64,000 nucleotides of DNA from Volvox africanus (GCA_030268105.1 BSDZ01000017.1:806001-870000), one strand, 5' to 3'. Positions 1-9,779 are shown, counted from the stretch's first letter. The notes: generated by a model from the sequence alone, not told the origin. Made by a program: numbers and translations.

Positions 1-35
1 GTCCGCAATCTATATACGGACTTGGTGGAAGTGGG
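1..35 (+). pseudogene. Tail of a truncated Copia C2 gag fragment
   Basis: These 35 bases match the end of the C2 gag fragment at 8068-8102 and the same stretch inside the longer C2 gag at 23313-23347. As at 8102, the match stops at GTGGG, where truncated C1 LTR sequence begins. The fragment is therefore the right-hand end of one more repeat unit lying mostly outside the window. Too little is present to say more. Confidence 0.75.
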
Positions 36-178
36 TTTACCTACACCTACCACCAGAAACTTCCTACCACTTGGCGGCTGCTCAGCACCTATCACCTTGC
101 ACAACTGCCTGTCACAACTGCCGCCCTGCAACTGCTAGATAGGTAACTGTGACGGTTTGCACCGTCCACAACTTAACA
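36..178 (-). repeat. Truncated 3' LTR of C1-1
   Basis: Read on the minus strand, this starts with TGTTAAG directly after the PPT. It matches the outer part of the full 348-bp LTR at 60529-60876. The remainder is missing because the tandem-duplication breakpoint lies here. A short inverted repeat (GACGGT ... ACCGTC) is present; the full LTR carries a longer perfect version. Confidence 0.75.
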
Positions 179-187
179 CGCCCCCTC
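179..187 (-). other. Polypurine tract of C1-1
   Basis: The minus strand reads GAGGGGGCG immediately before TGTTAAG of the LTR. This is the expected place and composition for a plus-strand DNA primer site. Confidence 0.6.
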
Positions 188-249
188 GGTGCAAACCTCC
201 ACTAGGCTACGCCCATAGAGGCACGGCACCACTCAAACTTAGCTTCACC

Positions 250-1608
250 TCAAGCCTTTGTCATCACATCAGCCACCATCTTCTCCGTGGGACAGTACCT
301 TAGCTCAACCTCCCCACTAGTAACCCGCTCAATGTGTTTTGACCGTTGGGACGTCATAGGGGTGTTGCTGATATTCATCGCCCCCTGGGAATCAACCTTG
401 ATAATCATTGGAGAAGTACCACCGAGCTTCAGATCATCAGCCAGTTTTGACAGCCAAAGAGCTTCTCGCACCGCACTTGAAAGAGCTTGATACTCTGCCT
501 CCACTGACGATACTGCCACGGTACGCTGCAGTTGACTGCTCCAACTTATCGCAGTACCGTTCACTCGGAAAACATAACTGGTAGTTGATTTGCGGGTAGC
601 TGTGTCTCCTGCCCAATCTGAGTCACTGTAGCCATCCAGCTGTAGCCCTTGTCCTCCAGGAAACCGAAGACCCATCTCTTGAATACCCGCCAGGTACCTC
701 AGCACCCCCTTTGCCGCACTCATTGCAGCGCGGGTAGGCTTAGACATGGACCGGGAAAGCACACTCAGGGCATAAGCCAGGTCGGGGCGCGTGCTTACTG
801 CAAGGTAGTTGAGTTCTCCCACGAGAGCTCGGTAAGGTGTTGGGTCCTCCAGCAGTTCGCTTTCATCAGTCACTGGAGTAGCCCTTGTACCCATTGCCAG
901 AGGAGTAGCCCGATCTTTGGCGTCCAGCATGTTGTGCGGTTCCAAGAGCTGCTCAATATACCGAGACTGACTCAATAAAATATCACCATTTTTCTTATGA
1001 TGAATATCCATGCCCAGAAATACCCGGACCTCCCCAAGGTCTCGAATCTTGAAGCACTGGCCAATTGCTTTTTTCACTTCCCGCACCAGTTCTAAGTCGT
1101 CTGATGCCACACATGTATCATCCACATGAACCAGTGCAATCACTACTCCCCTCTCATCAACCTTCAGAAACATAACCGGATCTGACTTAGATGGGAGCAG
1201 CCCAATCTCTGCAAACTTCTCACACAGCTTGTCATACCAGCACCGTGGTGCCTGCTTCAGGCCATATATGGACTTATGCAGGTGACACGCTAGATTTGGG
1301 GTCTCCGACTCATACCCAGGTGGCTGCTCCATCCAAAGATCCTCCTTCAATTCCCCATTCAAAAACGCAGTTGTCACATCTAGTTGGTGGATGGGCATCT
1401 TCCTAGCCGCCGCAACCGCTAGGAGGGCTCGAAAAGATGAGCCACGGGATGTCAGTGCAAAAAGCTCACCATAATCCACCCCCTCGCGCTGTACGAAGCC
1501 TTTTGCTACTAAGCGCGCCTTGAACTGCTCAACACTACCATCCTGGTTGCGCTTAACCTTATAAACCCAGCGACACGGAATCAGCTTGGTGCCAAGTGGG
1601 TTTTTTTT
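250..1608 (-). pseudogene. C1-1 reverse transcriptase and RNase H (Copia)
   Basis: This is the C-terminal part of the Copia polyprotein, which copies element RNA into DNA inside cytoplasmic particles. Copia RT hallmarks are visible: RWVYKVK, the QLDVTTAFLNG block, YGLKQAPRCWY, and the catalytic VHVDD at about 1120-1134. RNase H motifs follow: DSDWAGD, SSVEAEYQALS, VDSQGA. Upstream, a run of eight A's (T's at 1601-1608 on the plus strand) shifts this frame from the integrase frame. At 250-252 a TGA replaces a leucine codon that C1-2 retains, removing the last residues. Near the end the sequence jumps from SKHIE to RVTSGE, losing about eight residues that the C2 RNase H keeps around HIDVQHHMI. 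Confidence 0.85.
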
Positions 1609-2727
1609 CCAAGGTCCAGGTCCCATTAGCCAACTGAGAGCTAATCTCGTCATCCATAGCCTTCTTCCACTCACTGGCCTGTGCCCCAGACATCGCTTCA
1701 GCATAGGTCTTGGGCTCAGACTCCCCGGTGGCTGCCGCCACATGGACCCGGCCTGTAACTGACCTAGGTTCCTCATTGCGCCACCACTCAGAAGGCCGTT
1801 TGCGATCACGCACAGGATACCTAGATGCAAAACCTTCCCTGGCATCAGCAGCACCCACAGATGGGCCAGCACCAGGTGAGCTCACTGAGGGGCCTGCACC
1901 CGAAGTATTAGCACCCCCGGCTGGGCCGTTACTGTTATCCCCGGAGCCCCCAGCACCGGGGGACGGTGATGCTCCACCCTGGGTTTGGGGGGCCGGTTCA
2001 CAGTCATCCTCGTCATCACTGTCAGAATCCCAATTACCCGCAACTGGATTCTGCCATCTTACCGTTTTCTGCACACGACCAGCTTGCCTAGGAGATTGCA
2101 GACCAACATTCCGCTCATCAAAGGTGACATCAGTGTGCACAGACACTACATGGTTAGGAAACATGACGCGGTACTGGCCTGCATCGCCATACCCAACCAG
2201 GACACCCTTGCGGCTCACTGGATCTAACTTGTTACGCTTCTCCTTGGGAATATGAACATATGCCGTACAGCCAAACACACGCAGGTGACTCACATCGGGC
2301 TGCTCCCCTAAGAAAGCTTCATAGGGGGTGCACAGCAAGCCGGAGACTGGTGAAACATTCCGGAGATAATTCACCGTAGACACAGCCTCAGCCCACATGC
2401 ATTGAGGCAGTTGAGACTCGGCCAACAGAGCACGCATCTTCTCTAACAAAGTCCTATTCAAGCGTTCAGCAGCCCCATTCTGCTCAGGTGCATACCCCAC
2501 CGTAGGACCATGCCTAATCCCTTTCGTACGGAAAAACTCCTGCAGGGGACTGTTGATAAACTCACCCCCTCGATCAGATCGCACCTCCTTGACCCGAAAG
2601 CCACTGTATGTCTCCAGTTGATTCACCATAGTTACCACCTTGTCCTTCACCGCCTCTTTGGTAAGTGTGAAGGCTACAGCCGAAAAACCAGTGCAGTCAT
2701 CCAGCAGAACAGTTAGGTAGCGAGAGA
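1601..2727 (-). pseudogene. C1-1 integrase core and linker (Copia)
   Basis: Integrase region, which inserts the cDNA into the genome. The frame opens at about 2761, and true homology starts with RYLTVLLDD. The catalytic triad is recognisable: the second Asp in RSDRGGEF and the Glu in EQNGAAERLNRT. The first Asp (DVCGPMP) lies in the adjacent broken frame. VFGCTAYVH and NKLDPVSRKG follow, then a low-complexity Gly/Ser/Pro/Asp linker and the start of the RT. A 2-bp TC duplication (GAGAGA at 2722-2727 on the plus strand) separates this frame from the pre-integrase frame, and the A8 run at 1601-1608 from the RT frame. Both are shared with C1-2 (A8 at 16843-16850). Confidence 0.85.
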
Positions 2728-3264
2728 ACCATTTGGTGTTGGCGCAGGCATTGGGCCACAAACATCAAGATGAATAAGAGCAAGTGGTTGGGCAGCCTTA
2801 TGCCCAGTGGACGGGAAGGGCCCTCGGCGCTGCCTCAACATCACACACGGCTCGCACAACCCTGCATCTTCTGCACCGTTCACCGGCTCTGGGGCAAAAC
2901 GCACCCCTGCCGCCATGCCTTCACCCACCAACCTCTCAAGATTACCCAGGCCAAGGTGTCCATACCGGCGGTGCCACAGGTCCCTTGACTCTGATGCAGA
3001 CTTCCTGTGAGCAACTCCACCAAAAGGCTGTTCGGCCATTGACCTGAAAGCAGACCTGGGAATCAAAATACATGCTAGGGCATACAAATTTTCACAGCGC
3101 TTGCCCGTCAAGATTTTCTCACCATCCTTGAGCAAAGTGACTTCACCATTCTCAAAGCAGACTGACCCGCCCTTCTGGTCCAGGGCAGCAACTGACAGCA
3201 CATTCGCAAAGCTGTCAGGAACAAGATACACCTCATGCACCGTCAACGCGGCCATGGTAACCAT
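2722..3264 (-). pseudogene. C1-1 end of protease region and GAG pre-integrase domain
   Basis: The product contains VHEVYLVPDSFANVLSV, a region that normally follows the protease active site in Copia. It then has the zinc-binding pre-integrase domain: LWHRRYGHLGLGNL and C-x2-C in CEPCVMLRQ. It runs up to HLDVCGPMP with the first catalytic Asp of integrase, then ends in the TC-duplication frameshift. The Asp-Ser/Thr-Gly protease motif itself is absent. Confidence 0.8.
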
Positions 3265-3769
3265 GGAGACAAGCCTCAGGGTCCCTACTGCTGTTCGTTA
3301 ACACAGACACAGACACCATCACCTCGTACTTTTGAGGTAGACCCGTCAGCATCGCGTACGCCATGTCCTGTTCACTGATGGCTTGGCCCACCTTCAGCAG
3401 ATCTGTATGTAACTCCCGCACTCTTGAAAGGTACACCGGTAGGGCCTCTCCCTTCTTGATTGCCAGCTTAGTATACTCCTGACGCAGCTGAGATCTGCGG
3501 GCATGGTTGTTGGCGGAAAAAATCGCAGCAAGGCCATCCCACGCCATCTTGGTGTTCGGCGATGCCTTGATGACCGGTAGATGACAGTCCTTCACATTCT
3601 TCACCAACAGTGTCTTCACTCGCTCTGATGCTGCGACCTCCACATCTGTAACTGGCTCTGTCAATAGAGCCCTCTTCAAGTTGTGCTCAGCACACAGGTT
3701 CTCAAACTGATAGGCCCATGTAGAGTAGTTGTTGAGATTGAGGGGTTCTGCCGACTTGTCCTTGCCCAT
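3265..3769 (-). pseudogene. C1-1 Gag, N-terminal part only
   Basis: Starts MGKDKSAEPLNLNNYSTW, closely resembling the starts of C2 and C3 Gag, and continues with the Copia-type Gag (UBN2-like) helical domain up to about VSVSVLTNSS. After that the reading runs directly into the pre-integrase region. The zinc knuckle and protease active site are missing, an apparent internal deletion of several hundred bases. The junction holds a perfect 15-bp palindrome, CCATGGT-A-ACCATGG (3252-3266). The same junction occurs in C1-2, so the loss predates the duplication. Confidence 0.8.
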
Positions 3770-3800
3770 GATGTTCGTGCTTATCTCAGAGCGCCCAGGC

Positions 3801-3813
3801 GGGGCTCATAACC
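3801..3813 (-). other. C1-1 primer-binding site, half-tRNA iMet type
   Basis: The minus strand reads GGTTATGAGCCCC right after a sequence ending in AACA. This is complementary to the anticodon stem-loop of initiator tRNA-Met (GGGGCUCAUAACC, with CAU as anticodon), not to a tRNA 3' end. Drosophila copia is known to use a cleaved initiator tRNA-Met in this way. C2 has the same motif and C3 a decayed one. Confidence 0.7.
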
Positions 3814-4340
3814 TGTTATAGTCAGCAAAGCGCCTGGCCCCTCCCTGGGGCGTATTACTTGATCTGACATTCTTAACTTTATGAGTGTTGCTCATTCTCA
3901 ACAAGTTCCACGCATATCTCGTATCCACTCGTATCCGCTCTACTGGCTTCTCGGTACGTGACTAGATGCATGTGCATGTTGCATGTGCATGATGACGGAC
4001 GTGACGACAAGCCGCCGACATTTGCAATGTGGGAAAATACAGGTTGGCCGAGCCTTTAGGGCTTAATAGCTACGCTGCTTGGTCGTATAGTTTCACATGC
4101 ATGCCGCACATCCTTCGCGGTCTTCTTCGGCATAGTTCCACGCACATCACGTATCCGCTCTACTGGCTTCTCAGATTCATGACCAGATGCATGCACCACA
4201 CGGTTTCGCCTTGACATGGTGCATTCGCCGCACTTCACGGAAATGGATGCCTTTCTCGACTTCATGTCAATCCCCTTCATGTTAATCCATTCTCAACAAA
4301 CCTTTCCAAGCCCTCCATTGCAAAATTGCGAGAACGTGAA
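3814..4340. repeat. Chimeric repeat built from Copia gag and pre-integrase pieces
   Basis: Two minus-strand pieces resemble a decayed pre-integrase segment (ASGHESEKPVERI and MPKKTAKDVRH at about 4085-4220, and a shorter copy at about 3893-4010). Between them, on the plus strand at 4029-4095, is a piece resembling the Copia Gag start (GK-RLAEPLGLNSYAAWSY). The opposed orientation cannot be a normal element. The arrangement recurs in reverse orientation at 62745-63245 and in unit A' from 19056. No ORF here looks functional. Confidence 0.6.
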
Positions 4341-4729
4341 GAGACAAGATACAAGAAACAGAACGTGGATGGGTCGCATGTTGTGACGCGACATGGCATG
4401 TGGATAAACCGGCCGAATGGATTGGCGAAAGTTGAGAAGCAATGTGATGTAGGAACGAACCGTGTAGAGCTGGACGTTTTGGAAAATAGCGACCGTTTTG
4501 GGGATAAGTAGTAGGCCACAGCCGAAACCGATCTCGCCTGCCGGTAGGAATGAACCAGAGCAAGATTGGATGCTACAACCGCTGCTGCTTACTGTGATGA
4601 TGGCGAGCACAACGGAATCCAGCACGGCAATGATAAGCACGTACAGCATTTATACGATGAAGATGGAGGACAACCACGACGAGAGCAGGGTTGACGCCGT
4701 GGACAAGCATGCTGAAAACCGATAAAACT
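4341..4729. repeat. Decayed dispersed repeat, non-coding
   Basis: Parts of this stretch are similar in reverse orientation to 63290-63400 (shared words around GACAAGATACAAG and AACCGTG.AGAGC.GGACG). Short open frames exist on both strands, but none resembles a known protein. I see no gene. Confidence 0.4.
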
Positions 4730-5416
4730 AAACTGCAAAAAATATAAATGTGTAATTATGTAAAATGCTGTAATTGTGTAAGCAATTTAGTTTTAGTTTT
4801 TCACCTTCTTCTGGTGTTTGAACAACTTGCATCTAGTTTGTGTATTTCAGTTGCTTATTTTAAATGTGGGGACTTTCTCGTGGTAAAATGAACTTTAACT
4901 TGCCCATATAGTTCCTGTACAACTGAATATTTCAATTTCCGTCAAAACCATAAATCATAATTGTGCCGGCTGTAAAATGCTAAACTGCTTGTATAGTCGC
5001 GTTTTTCACCGTTTTGAAATAGTTTTATACTAGCCAGTATATTGTGCGTGCATATATTTGTATAAATTGCATGTCAGTTCTTTATACTCAAAGTGAGGAC
5101 TTTACTTTTGTATCAACGAAGTAAAACTGCCCTCATTTGTACTGTACAGTTGAATATTTTCATAACAAAAATCAAAATGGCTTCGAAAAGTAAGACTGCT
5201 TATGTAACAGGAAAAGCAAATCGTCAGAACCATTCATCATGGTGCCGGCTGTGAAATGTAAAATGTGCTTTTGATATGGCTGTACCAATATAGCTTTTCA
5301 TCGTTTTTAATTTCATTTTGAACTGCTTGCAACTTTTTGTGGTGTTTTACTGGAAATTTTCTCAGTATGGGCACTTTCTTGTGTTGAAACGAAATTTTAC
5401 TGGCCCTTACTTGCTC
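4730..5416. repeat. Diverged tandem repeats of about 250-270 bp, AT-rich
   Basis: Three successive units start near 4730, 4971 and 5241. Each repeats the same themes in order: a GTGCCGGCTGT-AAATG word (second and third units), TTTTTCACC or TTTTCATCG, and a block like GGGGACTTTCTCGTGGTAAAATG followed later by TTTACTGGCCC-type sequence. The units are well diverged. No coding potential is seen. Confidence 0.45.
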
Positions 5417-5497
5417 TTTTGAATAGGGTAACAGATACGACACGGATGAATTGAAAAAATGTTACAATAAAGGAAGGCACTAGCAGTGTATAGTTGC
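5417..5497. repeat. LTR-edge-like piece shared with the right end of C3
   Basis: About 80 bases from TTTTGAATAGG to GTATAGTTGC match 62200-62285, which abuts the decayed PBS of C3. This may be the remains of the other C3 LTR, but similarity ends after about 80 bp, so the assignment is tentative. Confidence 0.4.
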
Positions 5498-6191
5498 TTG
5501 AATGGAATAACAAACAATTAAGGAAACAAAGTATATGTAAAACCATAAGAAGGGAACATCCTAGATTACCCAACAACTTGTACCAATGCCCATCACTATA
5601 TCCCGTTCATTAAGTATTTCCTGTATCTCTCGAACCATATGCGGCTACTTCCCGTACTACTTCCCGTAGCTCCCATGCGGCTACTTCCCGTACTAGTACC
5701 TCCAGTACCTTTCATACACGGTTGTCTCTGGTGCTATCGGTTCACAGGTATCGGTATCGGTATCGGTATCGGTTCACAGGTATCTCTGCCCTTACTATTC
5801 CTGTGTCAACATGCGCTCAGCATGGAGTGATACTCATGTTCAATAGCAGGAGGCAGATTGTGCTTCATGTGCCACTCTCCCGTACCCAATATTCTGTAGC
5901 ATGGTGTTTCGTCCCGTCCATCTCCTCCACCCCCTCGGGATGAACACCATCATCCTCCACAAATTGACGTCACCTGACTGTGACACATGTCATGGTGCCC
6001 TGCGGCATTGTAGTCGTGATATCCATCTTCACTCCTCGAAGTTCCCTTTTGCCGTCATAGTTTCCGTCGTGCTCGCCATCATCATCAACATCATCATCAG
6101 CACCAGTATCACCCAATCTCGCTCGGGTCTTGTCCCTGACGGATCCGCTCTGTTGCTTGACCCAGCTCGTCCATCTTCTTGCTTGTGGGTG
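5498..6191. repeat. Spacer with short tandem repeats, no gene seen
   Basis: Near 5640-5710 the word CTACTTCCCGTA recurs. GGTATC is repeated in direct succession at about 5749-5773, flanked by two copies of GGTTCACAGGTATC. A (CATCAT)-rich run lies near 6076-6100. Small open frames across the stretch resemble nothing known and are repeat-driven. Confidence 0.5.
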
Positions 6192-7149
6192 TCATGATCT
6201 ACGATCCGTTGGTTTGTGCCGTATGTTCTTCAGCCTCTGCACGGGCATCGCCAGCCTCCTGCCAATCCGTCCAACTTGACATGGTTTGTGCCTACACACA
6301 CCGATCCTCTGGGAATAAGCATGCTGTACATCCTTCGGAGTCTTCTTCGGCCTAACTCCACCCATACCTCCTCTGATCCGCTCTACCAATCCATCTTCGT
6401 GACCGGATGCATGCTCCTCACGGCTTTGCCTTGATATGGTGCAATTGCTGCACTCAGCAGACGAGGATCCAATCTTCCTACTTCGACCTTTCCATATCTC
6501 CTGTTCCATTCCTCCTTCGTTTGTTGTGTGTGGCCTTTTTGAGCCACACCCATAAACCCTCTTCTCATGTCATCTTGCGAGACAATTTCGCATCCCTGCT
6601 TGCACATGCCGTCCTCTCGGTGCTCTGATGGCTTGCATGGTTCATGCCTGTTTCTTGGCACCACATTTGTTCTGTTTGTGTGTGTGATTGCAGTACTCGG
6701 GTCTTGGGGTCAATGCCCGATACCACCCCCTGCCGAACTGCCTTCTGTGATTCACCTTGCCTATCATGTTCAACATTTTGATGCCATAATGATTTTGTTT
6801 GCTTCATCCACTGGCCTGGCGTGAGCCATGCCGACAAATCTGCACTCTTGCTTGATGGCGGATACCACATCGCATTCCAACTTGTACAAACTGCCCTTCC
6901 GGTACCCCGACAGCACCACTCTATCGCATATGTACACGTACACAGATTGGTCCTCAAACCTAATTTTTCCTCCTTTTTCGCTCAATGATGCAACAGATAT
7001 CACCTTTACATAGCTGCTAGATGCCACGTTAACATTGTTGATCGTGACTGTGGCGTTTGGACAGCAAGACGGTGCCAATTTTAACGTGCCATTGGCCGTG
7101 GGTCACATGATTCCTCCGTTCATGCTCATAATGTCAAACTTATCTCTCT
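6192..7149 (-). pseudogene. Copia C3 fragment: post-protease and pre-integrase regions
   Basis: Minus-strand translation gives FDIMSMNGG, then TINNVNVASSSYVKVISVASL and GYRKGSLYKLECDV. These align with the region after the C2 protease (TINNVYVVPHSCVKVLSV, GRREGNLYRLECDV). Further on are EEWNRRYGKVEVG (compare LWHRRFGHIGLG) and CSNCTISRQSREEHASGHE with RPKKTPKDVQH, a decayed pre-integrase domain. Stops and frameshifts are frequent. Its upstream continuation lies at 59777 and beyond, beyond the C2 insertion: both edges carry TCTCT. Confidence 0.75.
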
Positions 7150-7436
7150 TGTTGCGATTATGCGGGATTTCACGTCATCGTAATACAGTTTGGCAACGGT
7201 TGTGTAATAGCTCTTACTTAGGTGCGAGTAACTGTGATGTAAGTTAGATATCGCGACGAGTGCCGTACAGTTATTATCGCGAGTATATTGTTTATGCGCA
7301 CTCTGCTCTAGTTAGTCTTGCGCGTTAGTAACGTTGATACTATAATTATTTATGCCAAATATACACGGTTCCTGCGTCAATACATAATCCTGTAATCTAT
7401 CCACGTTTCGCATCGGTTGCTCCTATCTTCGCAAGA
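7150..7436 (+). repeat. C2 5' LTR, unit A copy
   Basis: 287 bp, TGTTGCGATT ... TTCGCAAGA, preceded by the target duplication TCTCT (7145-7149). Nearly identical to 22395-22681. Confidence 0.85.
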
Positions 7437-7449
7437 GGTTATGAGCCCC
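7437..7449 (+). other. C2 primer-binding site, half-tRNA iMet type, unit A copy
   Basis: GGTTATGAGCCCC follows the LTR directly. It is complementary to the initiator tRNA-Met anticodon stem-loop, as in C1. Confidence 0.7.
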
Positions 7450-7719
7450 GGCTCTTCTGAGCTGTAATTATCTCGTCAAGGCATAGGCTTTAACCTTTTG
7501 GCCAAGCGCTTTCAATTGGTGGTGGCAAATACAAGTCTAGCAACTTTGACTCTACAACTGAAGTCGCCAAAAGTTCTGAGTGCCGGAATCAGCGACTGCT
7601 CGTGGTGCGAGAATTGAGGAATCACTCGTGACGCGAATACTGGTCCACAAAATACGGAGCACAGCGACCGCCGCCTCTGGTCAACAACGACCATAATCGC
7701 CTGCCTACATCGGGCAACA

Positions 7720-8102
7720 ATGGGAAAGGATAGGTTATCAGACCCATTAGGTCTGAGCAATTATGCTACGTGGTCGTTCAGATTCCAATCTATGATGCAT
7801 GAGAACAACCTGGATAGATGGCTGAGAGACGAACCAATGACCGACGAGGACATCGCCGCGTCAAACAAGGTCAGAAATATCCTTGTCAAAAATGTCCAAG
7901 ATCATCACTTGGCAATTATCAGAGCAGCGCCCAACGCCAAGGGAGCATGGGAGAGGCTCGCGGCTGTTTTTGCGGCAAGCAGCGACGCAAGAAAATCTCA
8001 GCTTGTTGCTGAACTGTCAGCCCTTAAAATGGCACAAAATGAAGCCCTAATCTTATATCTGGCTCACGTCCGCAATCTATATACGGACTTGGTGGAAGTG
8101 GG
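7720..8102 (+). pseudogene. C2 gag, truncated, unit A copy
   Basis: Opens MGKDRLSDPLGLSNYATWSFR and continues with the Copia-type Gag domain (AAPNAKGAWERLAAVFAAS, then RKSQLVAELSALKMAQNEAL). The ATG is chosen because it aligns with the Gag starts of C1 and C3 and follows the leader. The frame enters unrelated C1 LTR sequence after 8102 and stops at about 8203, so no functional Gag can be made. Differences from the 22965 copy include H for Q at residue 28 and V for A near residue 66. Confidence 0.85.
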
Positions 8103-8245
8103 TTTACCTACACCTACCACCAGAAACTTCCTACCACTTGGCGGCTGCTCAGCACCTATCACCTTGCACAACTGCCTGTCACAACTGCCGCCCTGCAACT
8201 GCTAGATAGGTAACTGTGACGGTTTGCACCGTCCACAACTTAACA
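8103..8245 (-). repeat. Truncated 3' LTR of C1-2
   Basis: Same 143 bases as 36-178, directly abutting the C2 gag fragment at 8102. The PPT complement (GAGGGGGCG on the minus strand) follows at 8246-8254. Confidence 0.75.
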
Positions 8246-8268
8246 CGCCCCCTCGGTGCAAACCTCCA

Positions 8269-9356
8269 CTAGGCTACGCCCATAGAGGCACGGCACCACT
8301 CAAACTTAGCTTCACCTAAAGCCTTTGTCATCACATCAGCCACCATCTTCTCCGTGGGACAGTACCTTAGCTCAACCTCCCCACTAGTAACCCGCTCAAT
8401 GTGTTTTGACCGTTGGGACGTCATAGGGGTGTTGCTGATATTCATCGCCCCCTGGGAATCAACCTTGATAATCATTGGAGAAGTACCACCGAGCTTCAGA
8501 TCATCAGCCAGTTTTGACAGCCAAAGAGCTTCTCGCACCGCACTTGAAAGAGCTTGATACTCTGCCTCCACTGACGATACTGCCACGGTACGCTGCAGTT
8601 GACTGCTCCAACTTATCGCAGTACCGTTCACTCGGAAAACATAACTGGTAGTTGATTTGCGGGTAGCTGTGTCTCCTGCCCAATCTGAGTCACTGTAGCC
8701 ATCCAGCTGTAGCCCTTGTCCTCCAGGAAACCGAAGACCCATCTCTTGAATACCCGCCAGGTACCTCAGCACCCCCTTTGCCGCACTCATTGCAGCGCGG
8801 GTAGGCTTAGACATGGACCGGGAAAGCACACTCAGGGCATAAGCCAGGTCGGGGCGTGTGCTTACTGCAAGGTAGTTGAGTTCTCCCACGAGAGCTCGGT
8901 AAGGTGTTGGGTCCTCCAGCAGTTCGCTTTCATCAGTCACTGGAGTAGCCCTTGTACCCATTGCCAGAGGAGTAGCCCGATCTTTGGCGTCCAGCATGTT
9001 GTGCCGTTCCAAGAGCTGCTCAATATACCGAGACTGACTCAATAAAATATCACCATTTTTCTTATGATGAATATCCATGCCCAGAAATACCCGGGCCTCC
9101 CCAAGGTCTCGAATCTTGAAGCACTGGCCAATTGCTTTTTTCACTTCCCGCACCAGTTCTAAGTCGTCTGACGCCACACATGTATCATCCACATGAACCA
9201 GTGCAATCACTACTCCCCTCTCATCAACCTTCAGAAACATAGCCGGATCTGACTTAGATGGGAGCAGCCCAATCTCTGCAAACTTCTCACACAGCTTGTC
9301 ATACCAGCACCGTGGTGCCTGCTTCAGGCCATATATGGACTTATGCAGGTGACACG
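8269..9356 (-). pseudogene. C1-2 distal RT and RNase H
   Basis: Contains YGLKQAPRCWY, the catalytic VHVDD, LGMDIHHKK, DSDWAGD, SSVEAEYQALS and VDSQGA, ending MGVA with a TAG at 8269-8271. Here the last residues (MTKALGEAKFEWCRASMGVA) are intact, unlike C1-1. The upstream end is cut at HLH-CHL by the G1-1 LTR at 9357. The other half of the RT lies at 16532 and beyond. Confidence 0.85.
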
Positions 9357-9779
9357 TGTTGTATATGGTACCCACGAAGGGTGGTATCAAAAGATACCGG
9401 TTGTTGTGCCAGAGCCCGATTAAGTAGAGCCGCCGACTAGGTTGTACTTGAGAGACCATAAGGCCTCGAACCGGGCGTGACCTTCAGAGGTCACCACTAC
9501 AACCGGAGATTCAGTGAACCAGGAACCAGATGTTCCACCATTTACCATTCAGGCGGTAAATGGCCCATTCCATACAGGTTATGGAGTAACCGACAGGTTC
9601 GGATGTTTCAGGAAGTCGGTTAGTATTGGTCGTCGACAGCCGAGACCAAATCCACAAATCGAATGCCAGATGGAAACATGAAACAGTTAATATGATAATT
9701 AAATATATTATATTATAAAATAATAAACAGATAATTATTATATCTTAATGAATTACCGAAATGCATTAAGGATACAACA
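9357..9779 (-). repeat. G1-1 3' LTR
   Basis: 423 bp, TGTTGTATATGG ... GGATACAACA, inverted ends TGTTGTA/TACAACA. The side near 9720 is very AT-rich (TATTATATTATAAAATAATAAA), a plausible promoter region, but no element there can be proven. Confidence 0.95.

Larger units (their letters stand above)
36..3813 (-). mobile_element. Copia element C1-1, truncated and mutated
   Basis: On the minus strand this reads, in order: PBS (3801-3813), Gag (from 3769), pre-integrase region, integrase, RT, RNase H (to 250), PPT (179-187) and the first 143 bases of a 3' LTR. The order protease-integrase-RT-RNase H is the Copia signature. The left LTR is cut by the duplication breakpoint. No copy of that LTR is recognisable to the right of the PBS, so the two ends do not match. 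Several inactivating changes are shared with C1-2 in unit A' and are therefore older than the duplication. Confidence 0.85.
36..8102. repeat. Tandem duplication unit A (about 8.07 kb)
   Basis: This block (C1 element, degenerate spacer, C2 5' LTR and gag start) recurs almost base for base at 8103-23347 once the G1-1 insertion there is removed. Matching landmarks sit at a constant offset of 8067 before the G1-1 site and 15242-15245 after it. Both units end at the same C2 gag position. TGGG is present both in C2 gag at the breakpoint and in the C1-type LTR where homology ends, so the junction has microhomology. Each copy has private substitutions, so they are real paralogues. Confidence 0.9.
7150..8102 (+). 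mobile_element. Copia C2, truncated copy (5' LTR plus gag start)
   Basis: Contains a complete C2 5' LTR, PBS, leader and the first 128 codons of gag. It then ends abruptly at the tandem-duplication breakpoint, where the truncated C1 LTR of unit A' starts. It is a duplicate of 22395-23347. Confidence 0.9.

Noticed and set aside
3233..3301. The C1 gag to pre-integrase jump as an intron.
   Set aside because: The sequence needed between (zinc knuckle, protease) is absent from the genome copy, so it is a deletion, not splicing.
4498..4725. 75-residue plus-strand ORF in the spacer.
   Set aside because: Lies in a decayed repeat with equally long frames on the other strand; no recognisable family.
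5749..5773. GGTATC run as telomere-like repeat.
   Set aside because: Too short, interstitial, and not a known telomere motif.
5722..6197. Overlapping plus-strand ORFs through the GGTATC and CATCAT runs.
   Set aside because: Composition is dictated by short tandem repeats (RYRYRYR, IIINIIIS), not by protein-like sequence.
6192..6509. Minus-strand 105-residue ORF as a separate gene.
   Set aside because: Its CSNCTISRQ and RPKKTPKDVQ pieces are a decayed Copia pre-integrase domain in C3.
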